This document shows, piece after piece, positions 34,589-42,991 of a stretch of DNA of 64,000 bases. The stretch's first letter is position 1, and each line of letters begins with the position of its first letter. Position numbers and translations under genes: made by a program. Below the pieces are notes generated by a model. The model worked only from the letters and a program-made list of their open reading frames with translations. It was not told where the DNA came from and ran no database searches. The DNA lies in contig CAWBCC010000020.1 in the NCBI GenBank assembly GCA_963787185.1, forward strand, positions 193,496 to 257,495. The letters are read 5' to 3'. The stretch is from JAJXZP01 sp963787185 (lineage in GTDB: Bacteria > Spirochaetota > Spirochaetia > Treponematales > Rectinemataceae).

Positions 34589-35344
34589 ATGCCGCGATCG
34601 GCGCCGGCCGTCGCCCTGGTCGCATTCGCCCTCGCCGCCTTCGCGGCCGGCGCCTCGGCCCAGACGGCCATTCTCTCGCCGTCTGCGGCGGGCGCCGATA
34701 CGGGCGGCTTCTCCGGCATCGCCAGCTGGTACGGCCCCGAGTTCGCGGGCCGCACCACCTCGAGCGGCGAGGTGTACGATCCCGCCAAGCTCACTGCCGC
34801 GCATCGCAGCCTGCCCTTCGGGAGCTACGTGCTCGTGCGGAATCTCGACAACGGCTCCAGCGTGATCGTGCGCGTCAACGACCGCGGACCCTTCGCGGCC
34901 GGCCGGGTGATCGACCTCTCCGAGGCGGCCGCGCGTCTCATCGGGATGCTCCCTACCGGCACGGCCCCGGTCTCCTGCTCTCTCATCGCGCCGGAGGAGG
35001 CGCTCGCCTGGAAAGGCGGCGGCATGGACGGCCGGCCTCCGCCCCCGATCCGGCGCGACGCCGCCGGAGCCGAGAACGCCGCGTCCGCCGCCGCCGACTC
35101 GAGCCGCGGCGTCCGGCACTTCAGAATCCAGGTCGCGTCCTATGCTTCCGAAGCGAACGCCCGGACGACCCTGATCCGACTGCAGAACTCGGGCCTTTCG
35201 CCCTCGATCGAACAGTCCCGAGGATATTTCCGCGTAATCCTCCCCGACCTCTCTCCCGAAGACGCGACGCGGATACGGGGCCTTCTCGGCGACATGGGCT
35301 ATCGCAGCCTCCTCGTGACCTCGTGGACAGAGGCCGATAAATAG
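34589..35344 (+). CDS. rlpA: RlpA-type septal lytic transglycosylase with SPOR domain
   Basis: The 251-residue product has a signal peptide (VALVAFALAAFAAGASA, cleavage near 24), a double-psi beta-barrel RlpA domain (residues about 38-130) and a C-terminal SPOR domain (about 175-250). The catalytic blocks are IASWYGPEFAGRTTSSGEVY, LTAAHRSLPFGSYVLVRN and VRVNDRGPF with catalytic Glu and Asp. The SPOR domain (FRIQVASYASEANARTTLIR) binds denuded septal glycan. There is no lipobox, so it should be periplasmic and soluble. It overlaps a terminator-like stem at its stop. Confidence 0.92.
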   Translation: MPRSAPAVALVAFALAAFAAGASAQTAILSPSAAGADTGGFSGIASWYGPEFAGRTTSSGEVYDPAKLTAAHRSLPFGSYVLVRNLDNGSSVIVRVNDRGPFAAGRVIDLSEAAARLIGMLPTGTAPVSCSLIAPEEALAWKGGGMDGRPPPPIRRDAAGAENAASAAADSSRGVRHFRIQVASYASEANARTTLIRLQNSGLSPSIEQSRGYFRVILPDLSPEDATRIRGLLGDMGYRSLLVTSWTEADK

Positions 35345-35368
35345 GGGCTGCACGTTCGGCGCAGCCCC
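35344..35368. terminator. Stem-loop between convergent rlpA and the PLP decarboxylase gene
   Basis: GGGGCTGC (35344-35351) pairs perfectly with GCAGCCCC (35361-35368) over a 9-nt loop. A short TATTT follows on the minus strand, so it likely serves the decarboxylase gene and possibly rlpA. Confidence 0.6.
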
Positions 35369-35375
35369 GTGGCGG

Positions 35376-36554
35376 CTATTTGAGGATGTACGACTTCAGC
35401 GGCGGGAACCCGTTGAAATAGACCGAGGAATAACTCTGGGTGTAGGCGCCGGCGGTGAGAATGTAGACACGCTCGCCGATTCTCGTCTTGTCGGGCATGG
35501 TGTAGGTCCATTTCTCGTAGAGTATGTCCATGGAGTCGCAGGTGGGTCCGGCGATGATGATCTCCACCGGCTTGCCCTTGCCCTCGAAGCAGATCGGGTA
35601 CTTGATCGCTTCGTCCAGCGTCTCGATGAGGCCCCCGAATTTGCCTATGTCCAGGAAGACCCAGGGATAGCGCTCGTGCACCGACTTCTTGGCGATGTTG
35701 ACTATTTCCGCCACGATGACGCCCGAGTCTCCCGCCATGGAGCGCCCCGGCTCGATGATGATCTCCTCCGGAAGGCCGTCCTTGAAACTGTTCTCGAGAA
35801 AGCGGTGGATGTCCTCGGCGTACTGGGCGATGGAATCGGTCGGCTCGAGGTAGTTCGCGGGAAAGCCGCCGCCCATGTTGATCATCTTGAGGTCGGCATG
35901 GAGCTCTTCCTTGGCCCAGTTGAAGAGCTGGCCCACGGTCGTGAGGGCCGAAGACCAGGCGCCCACGTCGCGCTGCTGCGATCCCGGGTGAAACGAAATG
36001 CCGTAGGGCCGCAGGCCGAAGCGAATGGCCGTCTTGATGAGCTGCCGGGTGAGATCGGGGTGCGAGCCGAACTTCTTGGACAGGGGCCAGTCGGCGCCCA
36101 GCCCTTCCGTCAGGAGGCGGAAGAACACTTTGGAACCGGGAGCCGCGCGCGAGATTTTGTCCACATCGGTCATGGAATCGGTGACGAAGAGCCGTACTCC
36201 TTTCTCGTAGAAATATGCGATGTCGCGTTCTTTTTTGATGGTGTTGCCGAAGCTCATGCGCTCGGGGCCGACGCCGAGCCGGAGGAGCTGGTCGAGCTCC
36301 CAGCGCGTGGCCACGTCGAAGTTGGAGCCGAGATCGCGCAGGAGCGCGACCACTTCGTCGTCGGGATTGGCCTTGACCGCGTAGTATATCTTCGCGAAAG
36401 GCATGTGAGTCCGGAGTTCCTCGTACTTGGCCTTGACGACATCGAGGTCGATGACGAGACAGGGGGTTTCCTTGTCCTTGGCGAACTCCTTGATCCGCTC
36501 GAACTTCTCACGGGTCATGAAATTTTCGAGCGGAAAACGGTACTGATCTTCCAA
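35376..36554 (-). CDS. Ornithine/lysine decarboxylase-like enzyme, fold type III PLP
   Basis: This 392-residue enzyme would decarboxylate ornithine, lysine or a diamino acid to a polyamine precursor. The PLP Lys is in IYYAVKANPDDEVVALL near residue 62, with the Gly-rich phosphate loop NMGGGFPANY, EPGRSMAGDSG, and the interface Cys-Asp pair in IAGPTCDSMDILYEK. These are the alanine-racemase-fold (group IV ODC) signatures. The start ATG at 36554 has CCAGAGG upstream. It stands alone; substrate choice between ornithine, lysine and diaminopimelate cannot be settled, although the CDSMD motif favours ornithine/lysine. Confidence 0.87.
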   Translation of the reverse strand: MEDQYRFPLENFMTREKFERIKEFAKDKETPCLVIDLDVVKAKYEELRTHMPFAKIYYAVKANPDDEVVALLRDLGSNFDVATRWELDQLLRLGVGPERMSFGNTIKKERDIAYFYEKGVRLFVTDSMTDVDKISRAAPGSKVFFRLLTEGLGADWPLSKKFGSHPDLTRQLIKTAIRFGLRPYGISFHPGSQQRDVGAWSSALTTVGQLFNWAKEELHADLKMINMGGGFPANYLEPTDSIAQYAEDIHRFLENSFKDGLPEEIIIEPGRSMAGDSGVIVAEIVNIAKKSVHERYPWVFLDIGKFGGLIETLDEAIKYPICFEGKGKPVEIIIAGPTCDSMDILYEKWTYTMPDKTRIGERVYILTAGAYTQSYSSVYFNGFPPLKSYILK

Positions 36555-36674
36555 TGTAGTACCTCTGGATGATAGTGATAGTCGTCCGCACCTAGCGATG
36601 TCCGCCCGAAACTCGACGGCGTTTCATGGACGGACCCGGGCGTTCGCGGCTCCGCCGCAACCATAGGTTTACGC

Positions 36675-36703
36675 TTGCTATCTTGTCAAGGATGCGATAT
36701 ACC
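36675..36703 (+). promoter_or_regulatory. Sigma-70 promoter, leaderless type
   Basis: TTGCTA and TATACC are separated by 17 nt. The -10 ends 7 nt before the ATG at 36711. Confidence 0.6.
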
Positions 36704-36710
36704 GCAGCGT

Positions 36711-37493
36711 ATGATAGCGTTTTTCTTTAAAAAGACATTTTTCGACGGATGGGACAATCTGTTTACCCTGGTCCTTTTCAACGTCGTTTTCGTGGCGCTG
36801 GCCGCGCTCGGTTTCCTCGTGCCGGCGGTGGCCTCCGCGCCGCTCTGGCTCGCCCGCGCCGCCGCCGTCCTCGCCCTGGGCGCCGGGGCCGTCTGGTGGT
36901 CCACCAGCGTTTTCGCGCTGAAGGAGGTGGCCGACTTCCGTTCGGTGAAGGCGGCCGATGTCCCCGCGGTTCTCCGCAGGGCCGTCGTTCCGGGTTTGCA
37001 GCTGGGTCTGATTCTCGCGGCGCTCTGGCTTCTCCTCTCGGTCGGCCTGCGCTTCTACCTGGGACACGGCGGGCTGGCCGGGGCTCTCGCCGCGGGAGTG
37101 CTGTTCTGGTTCGGCCTGGCCGCCCTGCTGTCGCTGCAATACTACATTCCCCTGCGGGCGCGGCTCGGCGGCGGTTTCGGTAAGAACCTCCGGAAGAGCT
37201 TCATACTCTTCTTCGACAATCCTTCCTTTTCGGTGTTTCTCGCCCTGTACAATGCCGTTTCGCTCGCGCTTTCCGGGTTTCTCGCCTTCCTGGCGCCGGG
37301 CTTTGCGGGTCTCGCCCTCGCTCTGGACTGCGGCCTCAGGCTCAGACTCTACAAGTACGACTGGCTCGAGAAGAATCCCCTCTCCCCCCGCCGGGCACGC
37401 CGAGCGATACCCTGGGAGGAGCTTCTCGCCGAGGACAGGGAACTCGTCGGCAAGCGGACGCTCAAGGGCATGATCTTTCCCTGGAAAGAGTAG
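36711..37493 (+). CDS. Hypothetical polytopic membrane protein
   Basis: The 260-residue product starts MIAFFFKKTFFDGWDNLFTL and has about five hydrophobic helices between residues 15 and 215 (LVLFNVVFVALAALGFLVPA; AAAVLALGAGAVWW; LQLGLILAALWLLLSVGL; AAGVLFWFGLAALLSLQY; FLALYNAVSLALSGFLAFLA). A charged C-terminal tail of about 45 residues should be cytoplasmic. The layout resembles DUF624-like membrane proteins but I see no diagnostic motif. The start is fixed by a promoter only 7 nt upstream. Confidence 0.6.
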   Translation: MIAFFFKKTFFDGWDNLFTLVLFNVVFVALAALGFLVPAVASAPLWLARAAAVLALGAGAVWWSTSVFALKEVADFRSVKAADVPAVLRRAVVPGLQLGLILAALWLLLSVGLRFYLGHGGLAGALAAGVLFWFGLAALLSLQYYIPLRARLGGGFGKNLRKSFILFFDNPSFSVFLALYNAVSLALSGFLAFLAPGFAGLALALDCGLRLRLYKYDWLEKNPLSPRRARRAIPWEELLAEDRELVGKRTLKGMIFPWKE

Positions 37494-37562
37494 CCGTACA
37501 AAGGTCGCGAAAGTCGGGCGACGTCTCGGAACGAGGACGCCCGATTCGGCGACCGGTCAACG

Positions 37563-37591
37563 TTGACCAAAGGGAGGGGATACCCTATTAT
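37563..37591 (+). promoter_or_regulatory. Strong sigma-70 promoter of the PilZ gene cluster
   Basis: TTGACC and TATTAT are separated by 17 nt. It lies 12 nt before the ATG at 37604, so the leader is only about 5-6 nt. Confidence 0.65.
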
Positions 37592-37603
37592 CAGGACAGG
37601 CCT

Positions 37604-38470
37604 ATGTCCATCACAACGAGCCAGCAGATAGGGAAATGGTACGATCTCTATAAGAGTATCGAAGTCACTTATACCAAAGAAATCATAAAAACCACGGGAC
37701 TGGACACGCGCGGCGTCTTCCTGAAGTGCGTGGGCGAGCAATGGCCCTGCGTAATCTATTCGGCCTCGTTCGGCGGGGCTAAGGTGGTGGCGAGCTCGAA
37801 GCAGGCCTTCATGGACAGGGTCAAGAAGGCCAACAATCTCCTATCCCTGCGCTTCTGCTTCAAGAATCCCGACAAGGTCGAGCCCATGAGCTTCTTCATA
37901 GCCGCCCGGGTCGCGGGCGTGTCGCCCTATGCGCAGTCGGGCGGCGACCTGCAATTCGTCAGCATTCTGTTCACCCAGCGCCCCCCCGACGATTTCATCG
38001 AGATACTGGGCCGAGTCCTCGACGCGAACATCAACTCCACGCGGCGACGGGACGAACGCATTCTCCTGACCCCGGATTCCATGCGCCGGATCGGCCTGGT
38101 CGCGAAAGAGACATTCCTCTTCGTCCAGGGCGTGCCCAGGAAGTGCATCCTTCGCGATCTGTCCTTCTCCGGATGCAAGGCACTCATCGTCGGCATCGCG
38201 AAGTTCCTCGTGGGCAAGGGATGCTCGATCAAGATCGAGATGGACGATCCCCGCGAATCGCTGGAGATAAAGGGCACGATAGTGCGCTACGAGGATGTCG
38301 AGGGCCGAAAGGACCTCACCGCGATCGCCGTCAAATTCGACGAGCGCGCCGTCCCCATGACGTATAAAATGCATATCAACGACTGCCTGAGCCAGGTGCG
38401 GCAGAGCCGGGGCGAAGAGGCGGAACACCCCGCCGATCCGACCGGTGCCGAAGAGGCCAAGAAACCCTAG
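37604..38470 (+). CDS. PilZ-domain c-di-GMP-binding protein
   Basis: The 288-residue product has an N-terminal region of about 140 residues like the YcgR-N/PilZN type (FLKCVGEQWPCVIYSASFGG) and a PilZ domain from about 145. The c-di-GMP motifs are the Arg cluster RRRDER at 147-152 and DLSFSG at 185-190. The C-terminal 25 residues are acidic and probably disordered. It should bind cyclic-di-GMP and control motility or a surface process; the partner is unknown. It leads a group with the TPR and phosphoesterase genes, with 17 nt to the next gene. Confidence 0.85.
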   Translation: MSITTSQQIGKWYDLYKSIEVTYTKEIIKTTGLDTRGVFLKCVGEQWPCVIYSASFGGAKVVASSKQAFMDRVKKANNLLSLRFCFKNPDKVEPMSFFIAARVAGVSPYAQSGGDLQFVSILFTQRPPDDFIEILGRVLDANINSTRRRDERILLTPDSMRRIGLVAKETFLFVQGVPRKCILRDLSFSGCKALIVGIAKFLVGKGCSIKIEMDDPRESLEIKGTIVRYEDVEGRKDLTAIAVKFDERAVPMTYKMHINDCLSQVRQSRGEEAEHPADPTGAEEAKKP

Positions 38471-38487
38471 CAGGAGAGGCTGTACAA

Positions 38488-39657
38488 TTGGACGACATTT
38501 CGAGCGACGCCGACCCGGACAGCGCGCCGGGCGAAGCTTTCAGGCCCGGAGCCGCGGCTCTCAGGCGTCTCGTGTTCATAGAGCTGCCCAACGCTCTCGC
38601 CCGGGATATAGGCTCTTTCAAGCCCGACTCCTCCATCCCGCTTCCGGTCGAAGTGGGAGGGGAGCCGGAGCGTTTCGATCCGCGCGCCCTGACGGGCGAG
38701 GCGGTCGTCGCCGGAATGCTGCGACTCCTCGCGTGGAATCCCATGCACGAGCACGCCGCCTATTACCGCGCCTTCGTGAAGGCGGTGCGGCCCGACATTC
38801 TCCTGGAGCTCTCCCAGGCGGGCATAGCCAAGGCGCAGGAGCGGGACTGGGAGATCGCCGAGGAGATTTTCCGAGCCCTGGCTGGACTCTTCCCCGAAGC
38901 CCCCGAACCCCTGCTCGATCTGGCCATTCTCTCGGAGGACCGGGCTTCCGCCTACGCGGAGTCGGACCGCGAAGCCCTGGCCGGCGAGATGGACGAGCGC
39001 GCCTTCGACGCCTATAAGCGGCTGCTCGCGATGGAGCCGCCCTTCGCCCCGGCGTTCTTCAATGCGGCCTTCTTCTTCATGCGCAGGCGGAATTACGAAA
39101 GGGCCGCGTCGCTTTTCAGGACCTATATCAAAATAGGCGACGACGAGACAAAGAAGGCGAGGGCCCGGGAGATCGCGCAGAAGCTAGGCGAGCAGGGCTA
39201 TCTCGACAACCTTTTCAAGGAAGCCTACGACTACATCCGGCTGGGCGACGAGCAGAAAGGCCTCGAAAAGGCCCGCGAGTTCATAGAGCGCCATCCGGAG
39301 GTCTGGAACGGCTGGTTCCTGCTCGGCTGGGCGAACAGGCGGCTCGGCCGCTGGGAGGAGGGGCGCGAGGCCTTCGAAAAGGCCGTGACGCTGGGCGCCG
39401 AGGGGATCGACGCCCTGAACGAGCTCTCGATCTGTCTGCTCGAACTGGGCCGGATCGTCGAGGCGCGGCGTGCCCTCGAAAAGGCTCTCCGCGTCGAACC
39501 CGAGAACGTGAAGATCATCTCCAACCTCGGAGCCATCGCCCTCAGACAGGGCAGACGCTCGGAGGCCGCCGGCTTCTTTCGCACGGCCCTGGAGATAGAC
39601 CCCGACGATCCCGCCGCCAAGAACTGGCTCGCCGGTCTGGGTCCGGAGGGAGACTAG
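38488..39657 (+). CDS. TPR-repeat protein
   Basis: The 389-residue product has an N-terminal alpha-helical part of about 190 residues and at least three clear tetratricopeptide repeats from about 195 to the end (FNAAFFFMRRRNYERAASLF; WFLLGWANRRLGRWEEGREA; ISNLGAIALRQGRRSEAAGF). It is cytoplasmic and presumably a scaffold. The start TTG is chosen because it begins the acidic stretch that follows CAGGAGAGG at an unusually long spacing. It is placed between the PilZ and phosphoesterase genes and may be a partner of either. Confidence 0.78.
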   Translation: MDDISSDADPDSAPGEAFRPGAAALRRLVFIELPNALARDIGSFKPDSSIPLPVEVGGEPERFDPRALTGEAVVAGMLRLLAWNPMHEHAAYYRAFVKAVRPDILLELSQAGIAKAQERDWEIAEEIFRALAGLFPEAPEPLLDLAILSEDRASAYAESDREALAGEMDERAFDAYKRLLAMEPPFAPAFFNAAFFFMRRRNYERAASLFRTYIKIGDDETKKARAREIAQKLGEQGYLDNLFKEAYDYIRLGDEQKGLEKAREFIERHPEVWNGWFLLGWANRRLGRWEEGREAFEKAVTLGAEGIDALNELSICLLELGRIVEARRALEKALRVEPENVKIISNLGAIALRQGRRSEAAGFFRTALEIDPDDPAAKNWLAGLGPEGD

Positions 39658-39660
39658 GCG

Positions 39661-40731
39661 ATGGCGAGGCTCGGGAGGCGATCGAGGGCAGGGCCTTCGG
39701 ACGAGCCGAAGGCTGAGCCCGATCGCCTGCTCGCGAAAGCGGCGGGGCTCGCTGCGAGACCCGCGCTGCCGTCGCGGGAAGCGTTGCGCGATCTCGTCGA
39801 GGCGGCCTATGCCGCCCTCCGCTCCGACCCGCCCGAGCTGCGCCCCCGGGATTCCGGCGGGGAGCCGGGCGGTCTTCTCAGGCTGCCCGCGCTGCCGACG
39901 ATTCTCGTGCCCGACATCCACGCCCGTCCCGACCTGCTGGCGGAAGTCCTGGCCTGGGAGGGGCCGCGCGGCTCGCCCTTCGGCTCGCCCCTGGCCTACC
40001 TTCTCGCCGAGGGCAGGGCGACGATGCTCTGCCTGGGAGATCTCTTCCACACGGAATGGACCGACGCCCCCAGGCGATGGGAGCGCGCGCTCGCCGAATA
40101 CATGACGGGCTTCGCCGAACATCGCTGGATGAACCAGGAAATGGCTCTCGCCCTGAGCTCGCTCGTCATCGTGCTCGAGGCCAAGACGGCCTTCCCCCGC
40201 TTCTTCCATTACCTGAAGGGCAATCACGACAACATATCGAACGACGACGAGCGCGGGGACAGACCCTTCTACAAGTTCGCGGCCGAGGGTGAAATGGTCG
40301 CCTATTGGTTCGACCTCGCCTATGGAGCGGAGCTCCGCAGAAAACTGCGTCGGGTCGAGCTCGAGTATCCCGTGCTCGCCGTAGGGGAGCGCTTCGTCGC
40401 GAGCCACGGAGAACCCGCCTTCGCCGTCGAAGCCGGAGACGCGATCGAGTTCCGCCGCCGACCCGACCTCGTCTACGCCCTCATCTGGACCCCGAACGAC
40501 GGCGCCGAAAGCGGTTCGGTCGAGCGCTCTCTCGAGACCCTGCTCGGCGAAGGCCCCGGTGCCGGTGGCGCGCTCTGGTTCGGAGGGCACCGTCCCGTGG
40601 ACGGGCGCTACGCGCTTCGCGCCGGCGGCCGCTACGTCCAATTTCACAATCCCGGACGGCACCAGGTGGCCCTGCTCATGCCGGGCCGGAATCCCGATCC
40701 GGAGCGGGACATACTGTCGCTCTCGCCGTGA
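39661..40731 (+). CDS. Calcineurin-like metallophosphoesterase
   Basis: The 356-residue product shows metal-ligand motifs in family order: DIHARPD (D-x-H) near residue 85, GDLFH, GNHDN, ASHGEPA and GGHRP near the C-terminus. An N-terminal region of about 75 residues precedes the catalytic domain. It is cytoplasmic, with no signal peptide. The substrate (phosphoprotein, nucleotide or phospholipid) is unknown. It begins 3 nt after the TPR gene, so translational coupling is likely. It probably forms one operon with PilZ and the TPR protein. Confidence 0.8.
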   Translation: MARLGRRSRAGPSDEPKAEPDRLLAKAAGLAARPALPSREALRDLVEAAYAALRSDPPELRPRDSGGEPGGLLRLPALPTILVPDIHARPDLLAEVLAWEGPRGSPFGSPLAYLLAEGRATMLCLGDLFHTEWTDAPRRWERALAEYMTGFAEHRWMNQEMALALSSLVIVLEAKTAFPRFFHYLKGNHDNISNDDERGDRPFYKFAAEGEMVAYWFDLAYGAELRRKLRRVELEYPVLAVGERFVASHGEPAFAVEAGDAIEFRRRPDLVYALIWTPNDGAESGSVERSLETLLGEGPGAGGALWFGGHRPVDGRYALRAGGRYVQFHNPGRHQVALLMPGRNPDPERDILSLSP

Positions 40732-40757
40732 GATTGCCGCATTTCGAGAAGCTTCCA

Positions 40758-40786
40758 TTGACCAGCGCGGGGCCGATCCATATCAT
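40758..40786 (+). promoter_or_regulatory. Sigma-70 promoter, leaderless type
   Basis: TTGACC and TATCAT are separated by 17 nt. The -10 ends 8 nt before the ATG at 40795. Confidence 0.6.
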
Positions 40787-40794
40787 GACGCGAT

Positions 40795-41661
40795 ATGGCA
40801 AGCGGGCGAAGATCCGGCGGCGGGAGTCGAGGGCGGGGCGGCAGCCCGGGCTGTCTTCTCGTGCTCGCGACGCTCGTGGTGGTTCTCTTCCTGTTCCTCC
40901 TCAATCTGGGCAAGATCAGGCAGACGATAAGCTCCACGAACTTCAAGGACATCATGAGCACCCAGCGAGGCACGGGCGCCCAGCCCTCGGCGCCGGCCGC
41001 GCCCGCACCCGCGGCGGACAGGGGCGGCCGAGGCGCCGCTCCCTCGAGCGGGCCCGCCGCCCGGACGGCTCCGAGCCCGGCGCCGCAGCCCGTGCAGGTT
41101 CCTCCGCCTTCCCCTGGCGGTCCGGCGGCTTCCGGAGCCGGGGGCGGCGCCCAGCCTCCCGCCGGATCGGAGACGGCGGTCCCATCGTCGCAGGGAGGAG
41201 AGAATGCGGCGGCGCAGAAGGCCGGCGCCGAGACGCCGAAAGCCCGGCTGACCTCGCTCTACTTCATCCGCGTAGACGACGACGGGGTCATCGTGCGGCA
41301 GGAAGTCAAGCGCAGGCTCACGGTCTCCGACTCTCCCCTGACCGACGCCCTCGAGGCCCTGCTCAAGGGACCCAACGAAGACGAGCTGCGCAAGAAGCTG
41401 ATCACCCTGGTTCCCCTCGGAACCAAGCTCCTCGGCGTCGATGTGCGAGGCTCGACGGCCTTCGTCAATTTCAGCGAAGACTTCATGTACAACCACTATG
41501 GCATCGAAGGCTACGCCGGTCAGCTCAAGCAGATAGTCTATACTGCGACCTCCTTCCCGACCGTCCAGGATGTCCAGATCCTCATCGATGGGGAGCGCCA
41601 CGACTACCTGGGCGGCGAAGGCGTGTTTATCGGCAAACCGCTATCACGGAACAGTTTTTAG
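40795..41661 (+). CDS. Membrane-anchored GerMN-domain protein
   Basis: The 288-residue product has one N-terminal transmembrane helix (residues about 19-37), a Pro/Ala/Gly-rich linker (about 58-145) that is probably disordered, and a C-terminal GerMN domain (LTSLYFIRVDDDGVIVRQEV to the end) with LTDALEALLKGPNEDELRKK and VRGSTAFVNFSEDFMYN. GerMN domains are extracytoplasmic; GerM itself helps connect spore assembly, but this protein is unlikely to be sporulation related. Anchoring at the cell envelope is inferred. The start is fixed by the promoter. Its 3' end contains half of a 24-bp direct repeat. Confidence 0.82.
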   Translation: MASGRRSGGGSRGRGGSPGCLLVLATLVVVLFLFLLNLGKIRQTISSTNFKDIMSTQRGTGAQPSAPAAPAPAADRGGRGAAPSSGPAARTAPSPAPQPVQVPPPSPGGPAASGAGGGAQPPAGSETAVPSSQGGENAAAQKAGAETPKARLTSLYFIRVDDDGVIVRQEVKRRLTVSDSPLTDALEALLKGPNEDELRKKLITLVPLGTKLLGVDVRGSTAFVNFSEDFMYNHYGIEGYAGQLKQIVYTATSFPTVQDVQILIDGERHDYLGGEGVFIGKPLSRNSF

Positions 41662-41757
41662 GATACGGAAGATGGGGGTTTGCCGGATCGATAGGAAGTT
41701 GATTATGGGGGGCGCCATGGGCGACCTGTGATACGGCAAACCGCTATCACGGAACAG
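41631..41757 (+). repeat. 24-bp direct repeat, copies 103 bp apart, in and after the GerMN gene 3' end
   Basis: The sequence at 41631-41654, which encodes the last residues of the GerMN protein, recurs exactly at 41734-41757. The inner copy is followed by an inverted copy of its first 9 bases (41677-41685). Either a local duplication or a small structured element could explain it. Confidence 0.55.
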
Positions 41758-41788
41758 GTTCTACGCGCGGCGCTGATATATCAGACTC

Positions 41789-41817
41789 TTGCCCGGGTCG
41801 CGTAAGCGTGGTACTAT
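41789..41817 (+). promoter_or_regulatory. Promoter of the glycine cleavage operon
   Basis: TTGCCC and TACTAT are separated by 17 nt. The predicted start of transcription is near 41824. This excludes the in-frame ATG at 41816 as the gcvT start. Confidence 0.6.
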
Positions 41818-41860
41818 GCGGTCAAACATACAGACTCGGTTTCGGGCAAGGAGGCCTACT

Positions 41861-42955
41861 CTGAACGCGACCCGCCTTCACGACTGGCACATAGCCCACG
41901 GCGCCAAGATGGCGCCCTTCGCCGGCTACGAGATGCCGATATCCTATCCCACGGGCGCGGTCGAGGAGCACCTCATAACGCGTCGCTCGGCGGGGCTCTT
42001 CGACATCGATCACATGGGACAGCTCGAAGTCTCGGGCCCGGGCGCCGACGAGTTCGTCTCGGCCACGGTGAGCGCCGGGATTCTCGACATGAAGATCCGC
42101 GATGCGCGCTACTCCCTTCTCCTCGACGAGAAAGGCCTCGTGCTGGACGATCTTTTCGTGTACAGGCTGCCCGACCGCTGGTGGATCGTCGTCAACGCCT
42201 CGAATCGTCAGGCCGATTACGAATGGTTCCGGCGCCGCGCCCCCGCCGGCGTCCGGGTCATCGACCGCTCGGACGCCACCTACATGATCGCGGTCCAGGG
42301 GCCGCGGGCGCTCGCGCTCCTCGACCGCCTCTCGGGCGGCGGAGTCTCCGTCCTGCCGCGCTTCACCTCGGGCGACATTTCGATACGGGGCGTTCCGGTG
42401 CTCTTCGGCCGCACCGGCTACACCGGCGAGGACGGCGGCGAGCTCTTCTTCCCCGCGGAAAGCGCGGTCGATATCTGGGAGCTCCTCCTCGCCGAGGGGG
42501 AGGGGAGCGGCATCGAGGTCAAACCCATCGGTCTCGCCGCGCGCGACTCGCTCCGCTTCGAGGCGGGCATGCCCCTGCACGGCCACGAGATCAGTCCCAG
42601 GATCAACGCCCTGGAGGCTGGCTTCGGCTGGGCCTGCGACTTCGACAAGGAATTCGTCGGCGGGGCCGCCCTGCTGAAGATCAAGGCCGAGGGGCTCGCG
42701 CGGAGGCTCGTCGGGATAGAAGTGACCGGCGGAGTTCCCCGCGAGGGCTGCGAAGTGCGGTCCGGCTCGGGCGAGCCCATAGGGCAGTGCGTGGCGGGCA
42801 TGTTTTGCCCGACGGTGAAAAAGTACGCCGCCAACGCTTTCGTGCTTCCCGCTTTCGCCAAGGCGGGCACCGCGCTCCAGGTAATCATTCACGACAAACC
42901 CAGAGGGGCGGTCGTCGTCAAGCGTCCGCTCTACATACCGGCCTACAGGCGCTGA
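41861..42955 (+). CDS. gcvT: Glycine cleavage system T protein (aminomethyltransferase)
   Basis: GcvT transfers the aminomethyl group from H-protein lipoate to tetrahydrofolate. The 364-residue product starts LNATRLHDWHIAHGAKMAPFAGYEMPISYP and has SAGLFDIDHMGQLEVSG, RTGYTGEDGGELFFP, PIGLAARDSLRFEAGMPLHG and the C-terminal barrel. The start is probably a CTG at 41861, with AAGGAGG 6 nt upstream and no ATG/GTG/TTG near; the in-frame ATG at 41816 overlaps the promoter -10. Rare CTG initiation is not proven. It is the first gene of the gcv operon. Confidence 0.93.
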   Translation: MNATRLHDWHIAHGAKMAPFAGYEMPISYPTGAVEEHLITRRSAGLFDIDHMGQLEVSGPGADEFVSATVSAGILDMKIRDARYSLLLDEKGLVLDDLFVYRLPDRWWIVVNASNRQADYEWFRRRAPAGVRVIDRSDATYMIAVQGPRALALLDRLSGGGVSVLPRFTSGDISIRGVPVLFGRTGYTGEDGGELFFPAESAVDIWELLLAEGEGSGIEVKPIGLAARDSLRFEAGMPLHGHEISPRINALEAGFGWACDFDKEFVGGAALLKIKAEGLARRLVGIEVTGGVPREGCEVRSGSGEPIGQCVAGMFCPTVKKYAANAFVLPAFAKAGTALQVIIHDKPRGAVVVKRPLYIPAYRR

Positions 42956-42991
42956 GCCGACGTCGCACAGGTTCCCACAAAGGAGAAGATC

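Noticed and set aside
41734..41757. Attachment site of a mobile element
   Set aside because: The 24-bp direct repeats are only 103 bp apart with no integrase or cargo between them.
41662..41860. Glycine riboswitch before gcvT
   Set aside because: The leader after the predicted start site is under 40 nt, and I could not find the paired aptamer motifs. The sequence before the promoter is not transcribed with gcvT.
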